Assembly: GCA_012927585.1 (NCBI GenBank)
Contig: JABBOY010000006.1
Span: 1 to 64,000, forward strand
DNA: 64,000 nt
From: Glaciimonas sp.
GTDB lineage: Bacteria; Pseudomonadota; Gammaproteobacteria; Burkholderiales; Burkholderiaceae_D
Direction of reading: 5' to 3'
Position 1 is the first letter of the stretch, and each line of letters opens with the position of its first letter. The translations under genes and the position numbers were made by a program. Below the pieces are notes generated by a model. It was not told where the DNA came from and did not search any database. It worked only from the letters and a program-made list of their open reading frames with translations. This document shows, in pieces, positions 17,764-26,295 of the stretch.

Positions 17764-19515
17764 TCAGCCATGTGCCGTGCGGTGCTTGCGTGTCGCCTCT
17801 TGCTGTACAGCGAAGTTGTCAGGGTCAATTTCCACCCCATACTCGTCGCGCGCCGCTTGCAGGGAGACGAAGCCATTGCGCACATCGGCTGCGACTTGTT
17901 GCGGATCGCGTTCAAAGGCTTTGCCCCAGCCGCCGCCCCCCGGGTTAGAGGTCGCTACCCGCTTGCCATCCTGAATGGTCAGGATGGCGTTTTTTTTCAG
18001 CACTTCCAGAACCTGGTCACCGTCTTTAAGCGTAATGCTGCCGACCTTCATCTCGGGGCGGACGCTTTCGGCGCCATTCGCACCCAACGCCGGGTAATGG
18101 CGGCCTTCACCGAAACTGATCACCGTCATTTCGTGGCCGAGCGGTTCCACTTCCCATATCGTGCCGCAACCGCCGCGGTATTTGCCGGCACCGCCGCTAT
18201 CCGGAACCAGGCTGTAGCGGTGTATCTGAATCGGATACGAATATTCCAGCGTTTCGATATCGCCGGAGAACAATGCGCCGAAACAGCATTGCGGTCCGAC
18301 CGAGTGCCAGCCGTCCATGTAGGCGGTGGCACCTGCGCCGGAGATCAGCGAAGCCAGCACCATCGTCACGTATGCTTCATTGTTGCGATGGTCGAAGCCG
18401 GCGATGTTCACGCCGCTCGAATGACCCCAGGAGCCAACCGCGCGTTCCGGCGCGAATTGTTCCAGCGACAGCCGTACCGCATCTGCCAGTGTCTCCATTG
18501 GCGTGGTGGTGCAATTGACATGCGGCGCTGGTTCCAGTGCGTTGCACAGCGTGCCTTTGGGGCCGAGATCGACTGAGATGCAGCGGTACAGGCCTTCGTT
18601 ATACGGCGGATCGATTTGCGCAAACATCATCAGGCCAAGATACACGCCTGAGATTGAATTGCCTTCATACGAGTTAATGAAATACGGAATTTGCGGCGGA
18701 CTAGAAATCGTGATCCGGCATTCGTCGCCAGTCACAGTGACTTCGGCACCGATAGTGATTTCACCAAAACCGTGACCTGCATCTTCCAATTTGGCCGTGG
18801 CAGAAAAAGTGCCGTCAGGTAATCTGCGGATCAAATCGCGCATGTGGCGGTCTGCCATGTCGAGCAAGGCATCGACGCAGCTTTGCACGGTTTCGATGCT
18901 GTATTTGTCGAGCAAAGCAATCAGGTTGCGCGCACCGACGTTGACCGCACCCAGTTGGGCGCGCAAATCGCCTTCCTGATCGCGCCGCGAACGCATATTG
19001 GTCAGCATGAAATTGATCACATCGTTACGCGCCACCCCCCTGTCCCAGAGCTTGATCGGTGGAATGCGCAAGCCTTCGGCATAAATTTCCTTGGCGTCAG
19101 GGTTATAGCCGGCTGGTACCGGGCCCCCGATGTCGGTCACATGGCCCTTGCAGACGGTCCAGAACACCAGTTCGCCCTTGTAGAACACTGGCTTGTACAT
19201 GCAGCAATCGACGATATGGCTACCCATGTAAGCTGGATCGTTGTGATAAATGATATCGCCGTCGTGGATGTCGTCGCCGAAATATGCGGCCACACATTTC
19301 ATGGCCGGAATCAGGCCACCCAGATGAATCGGGATGTCTTGTCCTTGCAGGATCATTTCCGGGCGATGGTTGAAGATGGCGTTGCTGTAGTCGTGAGCGA
19401 CGTTGAAGACGCTTGAACGGGCCGTCTTTTCCAATGTCATTGTCATTTCGCGCTGCGTGGTTTCGAGCACTCCGCGCACTACAGCGAGCGTGATTGGATC
19501 GATTTTGTGGTTCAT
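17764..19515 (-). CDS. hyuB: Hydantoinase/oxoprolinase subunit B
   Basis: A 583-residue HyuB-family protein of usual length. The start MNHKIDPITLAVVRGVLE and the following MTMTLEKTARSSVFN are typical, as are HLGGLIPAMK, DGDIIYHNDPAYMGSHI and the Gly-rich C-terminal NPGGGGWG. The metal-binding active site of the family is formed around the HNDP segment. GGAG precedes the ATG. The order B then A on the minus strand, with a porin upstream and an NCS1 permease downstream, gives a self-contained uptake and hydrolysis operon. Confidence 0.88.
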   Translation of the reverse strand: MNHKIDPITLAVVRGVLETTQREMTMTLEKTARSSVFNVAHDYSNAIFNHRPEMILQGQDIPIHLGGLIPAMKCVAAYFGDDIHDGDIIYHNDPAYMGSHIVDCCMYKPVFYKGELVFWTVCKGHVTDIGGPVPAGYNPDAKEIYAEGLRIPPIKLWDRGVARNDVINFMLTNMRSRRDQEGDLRAQLGAVNVGARNLIALLDKYSIETVQSCVDALLDMADRHMRDLIRRLPDGTFSATAKLEDAGHGFGEITIGAEVTVTGDECRITISSPPQIPYFINSYEGNSISGVYLGLMMFAQIDPPYNEGLYRCISVDLGPKGTLCNALEPAPHVNCTTTPMETLADAVRLSLEQFAPERAVGSWGHSSGVNIAGFDHRNNEAYVTMVLASLISGAGATAYMDGWHSVGPQCCFGALFSGDIETLEYSYPIQIHRYSLVPDSGGAGKYRGGCGTIWEVEPLGHEMTVISFGEGRHYPALGANGAESVRPEMKVGSITLKDGDQVLEVLKKNAILTIQDGKRVATSNPGGGGWGKAFERDPQQVAADVRNGFVSLQAARDEYGVEIDPDNFAVQQEATRKHRTAHG

Positions 19516-19788
19516 TTGCAGTCTCCGTCTCTACTTTGGTTGGTTTGATGTTGTCTGTATACAGCCGGCGCTTGCGGCGCTCGTTGCATGTAGGGGTATT
19601 GTTTTTTTACTAGGCTAGGCTAATTGAGCCACCAAAAATTGCGCTTTAGAGAACAATGTTTTGTACCAGAGCGCACAGTCTAAAAATATTTTTTCTATGT
19701 AGAAATATTATGGAAATGGAAATGGTTTTCGGAAGTGTTCACGCAATTTGAGAAAGTCTGAGGACACGGTCTGGTCGCCGGCATCCAG

Positions 19789-19814
19789 CCTCCCTGAATG
19801 CGCATTCAGGGAGG
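19789..19814. terminator. Perfect 26 bp palindrome downstream of the porin
   Basis: CCTCCCTGAATGC is followed directly by its exact complement GCATTCAGGGAGG. It lies 32 nt past the porin stop, in the 330 bp gap before hyuB. As RNA it would fold into a long hairpin, but no T-tract follows on either strand. It could protect the porin mRNA 3' end, act as a factor-dependent terminator, or be a dyad operator for hyuB. I see nothing else in 19516-19845 apart from AT-rich sequence suitable for the hyuB promoter. Confidence 0.6.
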
Positions 19815-19845
19815 TGCTTATCAATCCATCGTTTCGGTGGGAGAC

Positions 19846-20820
19846 TTAAAACGTATGGTTCATTCCTACCGCGAAACCATTTTTGTTATCCAGCGTTTTT
19901 TCGCGATAGATGTCCGCATACAGGTTGGTGCGTTTGGATAAGGGGTGGAGGTAGCCGAAGCTGATTTTGTGGTTTCCGCTTTCCTGGGTGCGGCCGTATC
20001 CGGCGCGCAGGGTATCGGAGCCGAGTGAGTAGGTGGCTGCCAGTACCCAGTTTTGCTCACGCCGGCGGTCGCCGGCGGCGTTCAACACCTTGCCTTGTGC
20101 ATACGACCCCATCACGGTTACAGCACCTAATTTATAGGATCCGGCTAGGAAATAGATGGTGTCCGCCGCGGCGTTTTTCTGGTACGCCAGCATCGCTGCC
20201 AGTGGGCCGTTGCCGTAATTGATCGATAGGCCGGCTGCACGGTCGCTCGCACCGATGATTTTTTCCACCTGCGTCGCAGCATGAACCTGGAAGCCAGAAA
20301 AATCAGGCGTGTCATAAAATACGCCATTGTCAATCCGGGCAAAGTTGGCGCCACCCAGCGCAAGAGTCGGGTCGCTGTAGAAGGTGCCGCTTTGGTATGG
20401 GAAGGATACCGAGCCGAAGGTGCCGCTGTCGTACCATGGATCGAATGCCCATTTCGTTTGCCACAGCGGCGACATGGCGCGACCCAGTCGCAGGCTGCCG
20501 ATAGTGGTGCTGCGCAGGCCGAGTGTCGATTCACCTTGCCAGAACACGCCGGTTTCCTGAGCACCGGTATCGGGTGCAAAGCGTGTTTGCAGATCGAATG
20601 TGGCAGAAAGTCCGCCGCCCAGATCCTCCATACCCCTGAAACCGAGCCAGTTGTTATAGCCGCGATCCATTTTTGTCGGATTGCCGGATTCTTTTACCAG
20701 ACCGATATCCAGGTTGCCATAGATGGCGAGGTTCGATTGCGCTTGCACCGATGTTGCCATCGCTGCCGCCATGATGGTCGGTAGGATGCAGAGCTGTTTG
20801 ATGCTGATGTTTTTTATCAT
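19846..20820 (-). CDS. Outer-membrane porin (Burkholderiales Gram-negative porin family)
   Basis: A 324-residue porin. ATG 20820 follows GGAGACAAAC; a further in-frame ATG at 20832 overlaps that site. A signal peptide of about 27 residues ends at SVQAQS. The mature protein opens with NLAIYGNLDIGLV, contains WLGFRGMEDLGGGLSATFDL and the loop-3-type SLRLGRAMSPLWQ, and ends with an aromatic residue (HTF), as beta-barrel proteins require. It would let small polar solutes cross the outer membrane. As the first gene of the minus-strand block it probably serves the hyu/NCS1 substrate. Confidence 0.88.
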   Translation of the reverse strand: MIKNISIKQLCILPTIMAAAMATSVQAQSNLAIYGNLDIGLVKESGNPTKMDRGYNNWLGFRGMEDLGGGLSATFDLQTRFAPDTGAQETGVFWQGESTLGLRSTTIGSLRLGRAMSPLWQTKWAFDPWYDSGTFGSVSFPYQSGTFYSDPTLALGGANFARIDNGVFYDTPDFSGFQVHAATQVEKIIGASDRAAGLSINYGNGPLAAMLAYQKNAAADTIYFLAGSYKLGAVTVMGSYAQGKVLNAAGDRRREQNWVLAATYSLGSDTLRAGYGRTQESGNHKISFGYLHPLSKRTNLYADIYREKTLDNKNGFAVGMNHTF

Positions 20821-21142
20821 GTTTGTCTCCATTGATGTGAATCCTCAAAGGGGAAATTTCCCCTGCCGTGCAATGGCGCTCTGGTAACGCCGTCTGCGGT
20901 ACCCGACAGGCAAATCCCGTATCGTGCGTCCGGGGTATCAAGAAAATTTTTGACATGGCCTGGCTCTGGATGGGCCTGTACTGAGTGTTTTGGAGACTAA
21001 AAGAATCGGGATGGATTTGATTTGTCGTGAGAGAACAAAGTGTTGTGTGTGGGCGCATGGAGTGCGTCAAACGTGTCGATATGCCATATGCATTGATTGC
21101 AGTCGCATGTAATTTCGTGGGGCTATTCGTACAATACCGCCC

Positions 21143-21250
21143 ATGAAAATACTCTTTTTCGGAACTCCCGAATTTGCTACATTGGTGCTCAAATCCCTGC
21201 GTGAGCTCGGTTTTGATATTGCGCTGGCATTGAACTAGTCCGACCGCCTA
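21143..21250 (+). pseudogene. fmt: 5' fragment of fmt (methionyl-tRNA formyltransferase)
   Basis: From ATG 21143 the frame reads MKILFFGTPEFATLVLKSL and continues to LALN, then a TAG where Fmt proteins have Gln, then SDRLA. This matches the N-terminus of Fmt (the GTPEFA box and the TQPDRPAGRG region), with a CAG to TAG change. Homology ends near 21250, exactly where a copy of the gabD 3' end begins. The fragment cannot be functional. An intact fmt must lie elsewhere if the cell uses formyl-methionine initiation. Confidence 0.75.
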
Positions 21251-21414
21251 GCCTGATCTCGAACGAAGCCGCGCCGTTCGGCGGCGTCAAGCAATCCGGT
21301 TTGGGACGCGAAGGTTCAACCTACGGCATGGATGACTATCTGATCATCAAGTATTTGTGCATGGGCGGAATTTAATTTTTACGGCAGCGGGTGCTTTAAG
21401 TGCTCGCTGTTTTT
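21251..21414 (+). pseudogene. Right copy of the gabD 3' end with its terminator
   Basis: The last codons of gabD (from [11 protein letters not shown] to KYLCMGGI and the stop) and the terminator hairpin are copied here, matching 11373-11536 at all but two of 164 positions. One change alters Val to Ala. No start codon or catalytic part is present. The sequences diverge directly after the T-tract. The copy marks the right border of the hyu/porin block. Confidence 0.92.
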
Positions 21415-21430
21415 ACCTATACTGAAATAA

Positions 21431-21488
21431 GTATTTTTTTATACCCTTTAAACACATGCGGAAAAGCATGTTTTTTTCTTGATACTCC
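21431..21488 (+). repeat. Copy R1 of the ~60 bp dispersed repeat
   Basis: GTATTTTTTTATACC at the left, ATGCGG ending at 21461, 20 nt, then ATACTCC at 21482-21488. The left half of the central palindrome is degenerate compared with other copies, but the spacing is kept. Confidence 0.55.
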
Positions 21489-21534
21489 TGTTTTTCATTT
21501 TTCCTGAAAATACTGAGGAGATTCTCGATCAAAC

Positions 21535-22725
21535 TTATATTTCCGCCTCGCTTGGATAATTTTGCTCGCTGTCGCCGCTTAATTTTTCAAGCCTAGCCAC
21601 CAGTTTCGGTATTGAAGTCCCATAGTTTGTTTTTTGGTAGCCCAAGTGTGCGCCATTCTCCGCCACGCCAGTTCTGGCGGTTTTTTGCAGCGTTTTGTCA
21701 AATAATACGATGGCGCAAATCACGTCGTAGGATCTTCTGGAAAAATCCGTGCTCAATAATTTATCCAGTCGATCGGTGAGCGCATCGTAGGCATGATCCG
21801 GCTGACCAAATGCGTCGAAGCGCTCTGCCCCCAGCAATTCCACCGCGACGATTAATGGTTCCATTTTCGTGCGCAGTTCGACGGGTGGAGAACGCAAATC
21901 CTGCCACCAACGGAGCGCGTCGCTGGCATCCCTTGCACCAACGAATTGCGAAAGTGTGGCGAGATACGATGCAGCATGGTCAATCGACCGTCCCAGGATA
22001 ATCAAATCGTTGCAGGCGTTTCGCATCGAAGGCAGATGCAGCACCAGCGGCGATTGAGTTGACGCTTGCAGTGCCTGTATTAGCGCGGCGTCAGGCGGCA
22101 CGCAGATCTTGTGCGCGCCATCTCCGGCCACCCGCTGCAAAGTTTCATGAATGGATTCCAGAGTTTTGTTCTCATCCATGTCGATCAGGGTGCCCTGATC
22201 GAGGTTAATCCACAATACGCGCTGGCGACGCAGGATGGTCAGCAGACGAATCTCCAGCGCCAATGGTGCGGGCGGCCGGGGTGGAATTTTGAATTGACTT
22301 GCTGCGGCATCGAACGTGTCATTGAAAATATTTCGGATGGTTTTTTCATCCAATCCAAACGTTTTCGATAGCGTGGTGAATGGCTGGCGCAAGGCCATTT
22401 TCCAAACGTTTTGCACCAATCGCGTGGTTGCGCGGTGCTGTGCGGAAATCTGCGATACCGGTTCATTGAATGTCACCAGGCAATCGCGGCAACGCAGACG
22501 TCGCCGCTTTATTTCCAGGAACACGGCTTTTTTCTTGATCGGCAGATCGCGGATGCGCCAGTTCATTTTGCCATATCCGACCACTGCGGCAGAGCCGCAG
22601 CAAGGACAGATAACCGCTTTTTTCTCGGTTTCGAGCCCAATCAAAATCTCAGCATCGGTTTCGTGCATATAGAGTAATCGCACGCCTTTTAAAGGCATGC
22701 TCCACGTTGCTGCTTGTGCCGACAT
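21535..22725 (-). CDS. ISL3-like transposase homologue with altered catalytic motif
   Basis: A 396-residue protein with the N-terminal zinc ribbon of ISL3 transposases (CPCC at 40-43, CRDC at 79-82), preceded by the VRLLYMHETDAEILIG region, and then a helix-turn-helix near 117-134 (LSKTFGLDEKTIRNIF). Where ISL3 transposases have the first catalytic Asp in a GIDE-type box, this protein reads LALEIRLL, so the DDE triad appears broken although the frame is full length. No matching terminal inverted repeats were found around it. It is divergent from the tellurium-type cluster. It may be a decaying transposase or a DNA-binding protein recruited to that locus. Confidence 0.6.
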   Translation of the reverse strand: MSAQAATWSMPLKGVRLLYMHETDAEILIGLETEKKAVICPCCGSAAVVGYGKMNWRIRDLPIKKKAVFLEIKRRRLRCRDCLVTFNEPVSQISAQHRATTRLVQNVWKMALRQPFTTLSKTFGLDEKTIRNIFNDTFDAAASQFKIPPRPPAPLALEIRLLTILRRQRVLWINLDQGTLIDMDENKTLESIHETLQRVAGDGAHKICVPPDAALIQALQASTQSPLVLHLPSMRNACNDLIILGRSIDHAASYLATLSQFVGARDASDALRWWQDLRSPPVELRTKMEPLIVAVELLGAERFDAFGQPDHAYDALTDRLDKLLSTDFSRRSYDVICAIVLFDKTLQKTARTGVAENGAHLGYQKTNYGTSIPKLVARLEKLSGDSEQNYPSEAEI

Positions 22726-22757
22726 AGCGTCACCCCTGAGCTAAAGTTGTTAAAAAA

Positions 22758-22899
22758 ATTACGGATTATATTATGTAAATTATTAGGCTTGAATCATCTC
22801 ATGAAAACACCGTTTATGCGATTTATAAAGGGCTATTTCGGTAAAATTCAGCGCATAAAGAAATCAATCAATTTTTAAAACTATAAGTTAATCCGTAAT
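22758..22899. promoter_or_regulatory. Inverted repeat in the divergent region upstream of the ter cluster
   Basis: ATTACGGATTA (22758-22768) and TAATCCGTAAT (22889-22899) are exact complements; allowing one mismatch the match extends through the flanking A and T runs. They lie in the 307 bp AT-rich gap between the ISL3-like gene and the DUF475 gene. Paired operator half-sites or ends of a small inserted element are both possible. Confidence 0.4.
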
Positions 22900-23032
22900 A
22901 TTTTGAAGCGCCCTTATTTTCAAAAAATAATTAGATGTGATACTCTCGACTGGAATTCAGAAATTCATTGGTTCCAAAAATAACGTGCAACATCGTTTTT
23001 TCATACTTTATATCGATCGTTAGAAAGCCAGC

Positions 23033-24088
23033 ATGCAGCATTTCAGGATGTCATTTTTAGTTACGATTGTTCTGCTCGGCCTCGCGGCATGGTGGGGTTA
23101 CAGCATCGGTGGTGCGGCTGGCGCAGTACAGGCTTTCTTTCTTGCGAGCATCCTGGCTATCATGGAAGTTTCCCTCTCTTTCGATAACGCGGTCGTGAAT
23201 GCGTCGGTGTTACGCGATTGGGATCCATTCTGGCAAAAACTGTTCTTGACGCTCGGCATTATTATCGCGGTGTTCGGAATGCGCTTGGTATTCCCTATTC
23301 TGATCGTGTCCATTGCGACCGGCTTGGGGCTGATTGATGTAATGAGCATGGCCTTGAACACACCCGAAGAATATTCGCGGCATTTGACGGAAAATCACGC
23401 GCAGGTCGCTGCGTTCGGTGGCTCCTTCCTGCTGCTGGTATTTTTGAATTTCCTGTTTGACCAGGATAAGGAGTTGCATTGGTTGGGCTGGGTTGAAGAA
23501 AAATTAGGTAAGCACGGCAATGAGGGTTTGTCGACCTTGTTGACTTTGCTGGCAGTGTTCGGTTGTGTGGCACTGGTTTCTGCGGAACATAAGCTATCGG
23601 TTTTGATGGCCGGTATCGGTGGTGTTGCAGTGTATCTGGCAGTGAGTTTTCTCAGCGATATGCTGGGCAAGGAAGTAGGCGACCCGGCTCTTGGCACTGT
23701 GGTCAAACGCGGCAGCATTGGCGGCTTCCTGTATCTGGAAGTATTGGATGCCTCGTTCAGTTTCGATGGCGTGATTGGCGCTTTTGCCATTACTAGCGAC
23801 GTGGTCATCATCATGTTAGGCTTGGCAATCGGCGCCATGTTCGTGCGTTCGATGACAGTCTTCCTGGTGCATCAAGGCACCCTGGAAGAGTTCGTATTCC
23901 TGGAGCACGGCGCGCATTACGCGATTGGCATCCTGGCGTTCATCATGCTGGCAAGTGTGAAGTTTCATATCTCCGAATGGTTCACCGGCTTGTCGGGCGT
24001 TGCCTTCATCGGCTTGTCTTTGTGGTCTTCTGTTCGCTACAAGCGCAATCGAAACGCGGATGCGGGTGCATTGAAATCATCTCAATAG
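23033..24088 (+). CDS. DUF475/TerC-type integral membrane protein
   Basis: A 351-residue protein with about nine hydrophobic helices. It matches the DUF475 branch related to TerC: SILAIMEVSLSFDNAVVNA at about 38-56 and YLEVLDASFSFDGVIGAF near 232-249 are the paired acidic helices thought to coordinate a metal. TerC proteins are proposed metal exporters or membrane anchors for TerD complexes. It is the first gene of the plus-strand tellurium-type cluster, 28 nt before the first TerD gene. No strong ribosome-binding site precedes ATG 23033; ATG 23048 is also possible. Confidence 0.83.
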   Translation: MQHFRMSFLVTIVLLGLAAWWGYSIGGAAGAVQAFFLASILAIMEVSLSFDNAVVNASVLRDWDPFWQKLFLTLGIIIAVFGMRLVFPILIVSIATGLGLIDVMSMALNTPEEYSRHLTENHAQVAAFGGSFLLLVFLNFLFDQDKELHWLGWVEEKLGKHGNEGLSTLLTLLAVFGCVALVSAEHKLSVLMAGIGGVAVYLAVSFLSDMLGKEVGDPALGTVVKRGSIGGFLYLEVLDASFSFDGVIGAFAITSDVVIIMLGLAIGAMFVRSMTVFLVHQGTLEEFVFLEHGAHYAIGILAFIMLASVKFHISEWFTGLSGVAFIGLSLWSSVRYKRNRNADAGALKSSQ

Positions 24089-24116
24089 CTTTATGCACCG
24101 AAATGGATAATCAGGC

Positions 24117-24695
24117 ATGGCAATCAGTTTACAAAAAGGTGGCAACGTAAATCTCTCCAAAACAGACCCGAATCTGAAGCAGGTTCTGCTGGGTCTTGGA
24201 TGGGATGCGCGTTTTGCCGATGGCGCCGACTTCGATCTCGACGCGAGTGTGTTCATGGTCACCGAAAACGGTCGCGTCCGGGCCGATAGCGACTTTATAT
24301 TCTATGGTCAACTGCGCTCCTCGTGCGGCTCGATAGAACACACTGGCGACAACCGTACTGGCGCCGGAGATGGCGACGACGAAGCGCTTAAAATCAAACT
24401 GGAGCAGGTACCTCTGGCTATTACCCGATTAGTGGTAGCGGTCACCATTCACGAAGCGCAACAACGCAAGCAAAACTTCGGTATGGTGCAGGGCGCTTTC
24501 ATCCGTCTGGTAAATCTTGAAACGGATGTCGAAATTACCCGATTCGATCTCTCGGAAGATTATTCAACCGAAACGGCAATGGTCTTCGGCGAGGTGTATC
24601 GCTATGGCGCTGAATGGAAATTCAAGGCAGTAGGGCAAGGCTATGCGGGCGGTCTGCGCGCGCTGGCAATTCATCATGGCGTAGATGTACAGTAG
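24117..24695 (+). CDS. TerD-family protein (TerE-like)
   Basis: A 192-residue single TerD domain. It begins [15 protein letters not shown], followed by [20 protein letters not shown], and contains the calcium-binding [18 protein letters not shown] and the closing [15 protein letters not shown]. TerD domains bind two calcium ions through these acidic loops and act in the cytoplasm or at the membrane face in tellurite, phage and general stress responses. It is nearly colinear with the next gene and probably arose with it by tandem duplication. Confidence 0.88.
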   Translation: MAISLQKGGNVNLSKTDPNLKQVLLGLGWDARFADGADFDLDASVFMVTENGRVRADSDFIFYGQLRSSCGSIEHTGDNRTGAGDGDDEALKIKLEQVPLAITRLVVAVTIHEAQQRKQNFGMVQGAFIRLVNLETDVEITRFDLSEDYSTETAMVFGEVYRYGAEWKFKAVGQGYAGGLRALAIHHGVDVQ

Positions 24696-24749
24696 GATAT
24701 ACAGTAATAAATTCACCACAGTAGTTAACTTTCTCAAGGAGCATATTTC

Positions 24750-25325
24750 ATGGCAATTAGTCTGCAAAAAGGCGGCAACGTCAATCTGAGCAAAGAAGCA
24801 CCTTCCCTTACTAAGATGGTGATCGGCCTCGGCTGGGACCCACGTGCATCGGATGGCACGGAGTTCGATCTTGACGGCAGCGCGTTCTTGCTGAAAGCGG
24901 ATGGCAAGGCGCGTTCCGACGCCGACTTCATTTTTTACAACAACCTGAAATCCACTGATGGCTCGGTCACTCACGCCGGTGACAATAGAAGCGGTGAAGG
25001 TGCAGGCGACGACGAAAAAATCATGATCGACTTGTCGAAAGTTCCGGCTGACGTGGATAAAATCTCCATCGGCGTCACTATCCACGAAGCTGAAACACGC
25101 AAGCAAAACTTCGGCATGGTTGCCAAGGCTTACATCCGCTGCCTCGACGCCAATGGCGACAAGGAAATTGCGCGCTACGACCTGTCGGAAGATAGTTCAA
25201 CTGAAACAGCGATGATCTTCGGTGAAATCTATCGGGCCGGCGCTGAGTGGAAATTCAAGGCAGTCGGACAGGGTTTTAAAGGTGGCCTCGGCCCTCTGGC
25301 ACGTTCTTTCGGCATTAGCGCTTAA
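24750..25325 (+). CDS. terD: TerD-family tellurium/stress resistance protein
   Basis: A 191-residue TerD domain very like its upstream neighbour and close to plasmid-borne Ter[57 protein letters not shown] and [25 protein letters not shown] lies before the ATG. Acidic calcium-site residues are all present. It is followed by a hairpin at 25380 that may separate it from the AIM24 gene. Confidence 0.9.
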   Translation: MAISLQKGGNVNLSKEAPSLTKMVIGLGWDPRASDGTEFDLDGSAFLLKADGKARSDADFIFYNNLKSTDGSVTHAGDNRSGEGAGDDEKIMIDLSKVPADVDKISIGVTIHEAETRKQNFGMVAKAYIRCLDANGDKEIARYDLSEDSSTETAMIFGEIYRAGAEWKFKAVGQGFKGGLGPLARSFGISA

Positions 25326-25379
25326 TCTTTCAAGCCGGACAAGCCGGATAACTTTTTTCGTGCTTTTCGTGTCTTTCGC

Positions 25380-25412
25380 GGACCACGCTTTTTGAAATAA
25401 GCTGCGTGGTCC
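25380..25412. repeat. Hairpin between terD and the AIM24 gene
   Basis: GGACCACGC (25380-25388) pairs with GCGTGGTCC (25404-25412) over a 15 nt loop. No T-tract follows. Just before it is TTTTTTCGTGCTTTTCGTG, which resembles a motif near 62216. It may be an mRNA stabiliser or a small repeat. Confidence 0.4.
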
Positions 25413-25444
25413 TCCAAATATTTCCATAGTAGGGAATTTTCGAC

Positions 25445-26146
25445 ATGACAGTGTTTACTTCAACCGGCGAGGTTGATCCGTTTCTGCACGTTGCGCTAAC
25501 AAAGGGCGACAAGATCTATTGCGAGTCTGATGCGATGGTGATGATGGAAACCGCGCTGGATCTCAAGGGTCGCATGACCGGCGGCATCGGCAGCGCCATC
25601 ATGCGTCGGTTGGCTAATGGCGAGTCTTTTTTTCAACAACATATCGAAGCAGTGCACGGCGATGGCGATTGCCTGCTGTCTCCGGTGTTGCCCGGTGCGC
25701 TGGAAATACTCGAGGTCGGTAAACGTCAGTATTTATTAAACGATGGTGCATTCCTGGCTGCCACATCGGGCACGGAAATGAAGGTGCGCACGCAAAATAT
25801 CGGGAATGCCTTATTTGCACAGTCGGGCGGTTTTTTCGTGATGGAAACATCCGGTAGCGGTCAAGTTGTGGTGTCGGGTTTCGGTTCGATATTTGAACTC
25901 GAAGTCGCCCCCGGCAAGGATGTGATCATCGATAACGCTCACGTCGTGTGTTGGGACAGTACTTTGCACTATGCGCTTTCCGTGACTACCGGCACTGCCA
26001 GCGGTGGCGGTATTAGTGGGATGTTGGGCAACCTCGTCAACAGCACCACCAGCGGCGAAGGCATCGTGCTGCGCTTCAGTGGTTCGGGCAAGGTTTTTGT
26101 GTGCTCGCGCAACCGCAAGGCTTTTGCCGGCTTGATGCAGAAATAG
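25445..26146 (+). CDS. AIM24/TIGR00266-family protein
   Basis: A 233-residue beta-rich protein of the TIGR00266/AIM24 family, with conserved VMMETALDLKGRMTGGIG, MRRLANGESFF and a Gly-rich GTASGGGISGMLGN region, then GEGIVLRFSGSGKVFVCSRN. The family forms a jelly-roll-like trimer; mitochondrial AIM24 affects membrane architecture, and bacterial members recur in ter-type stress clusters. It has no signal peptide or membrane helix. It sits between TerD genes, so a shared membrane-stress role is inferred. Confidence 0.8.
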   Translation: MTVFTSTGEVDPFLHVALTKGDKIYCESDAMVMMETALDLKGRMTGGIGSAIMRRLANGESFFQQHIEAVHGDGDCLLSPVLPGALEILEVGKRQYLLNDGAFLAATSGTEMKVRTQNIGNALFAQSGGFFVMETSGSGQVVVSGFGSIFELEVAPGKDVIIDNAHVVCWDSTLHYALSVTTGTASGGGISGMLGNLVNSTTSGEGIVLRFSGSGKVFVCSRNRKAFAGLMQK

Positions 26147-26174
26147 ACATCCGGCAGCAGAACCAAGTAATTAA

Positions 26175-26228
26175 GTAGCGCAGGCCTCCGTGCCTGCGGC
26201 CCGGTGCAGGCACAGAGGCCTGCACTAC
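26175..26228. repeat. REP-like palindromic repeat, class B
   Basis: Starts GTAGCGCAGGCCTCCGTGCC and ends AGAGGCCTGCACTAC in inverted form. Its right half is identical over 26 bases to the single unit at 57272-57299, 31 kb away, so it is a dispersed repeat and not local structure. It lies between the AIM24 and third TerD genes and would form a stable hairpin in the operon mRNA. Confidence 0.75.
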
Positions 26229-26295
26229 TCATGCAACCACAACAGAGTGTGCCGATTCCCGGCAATCCACAACGCAATCATTCAAGGAGAGCCAC

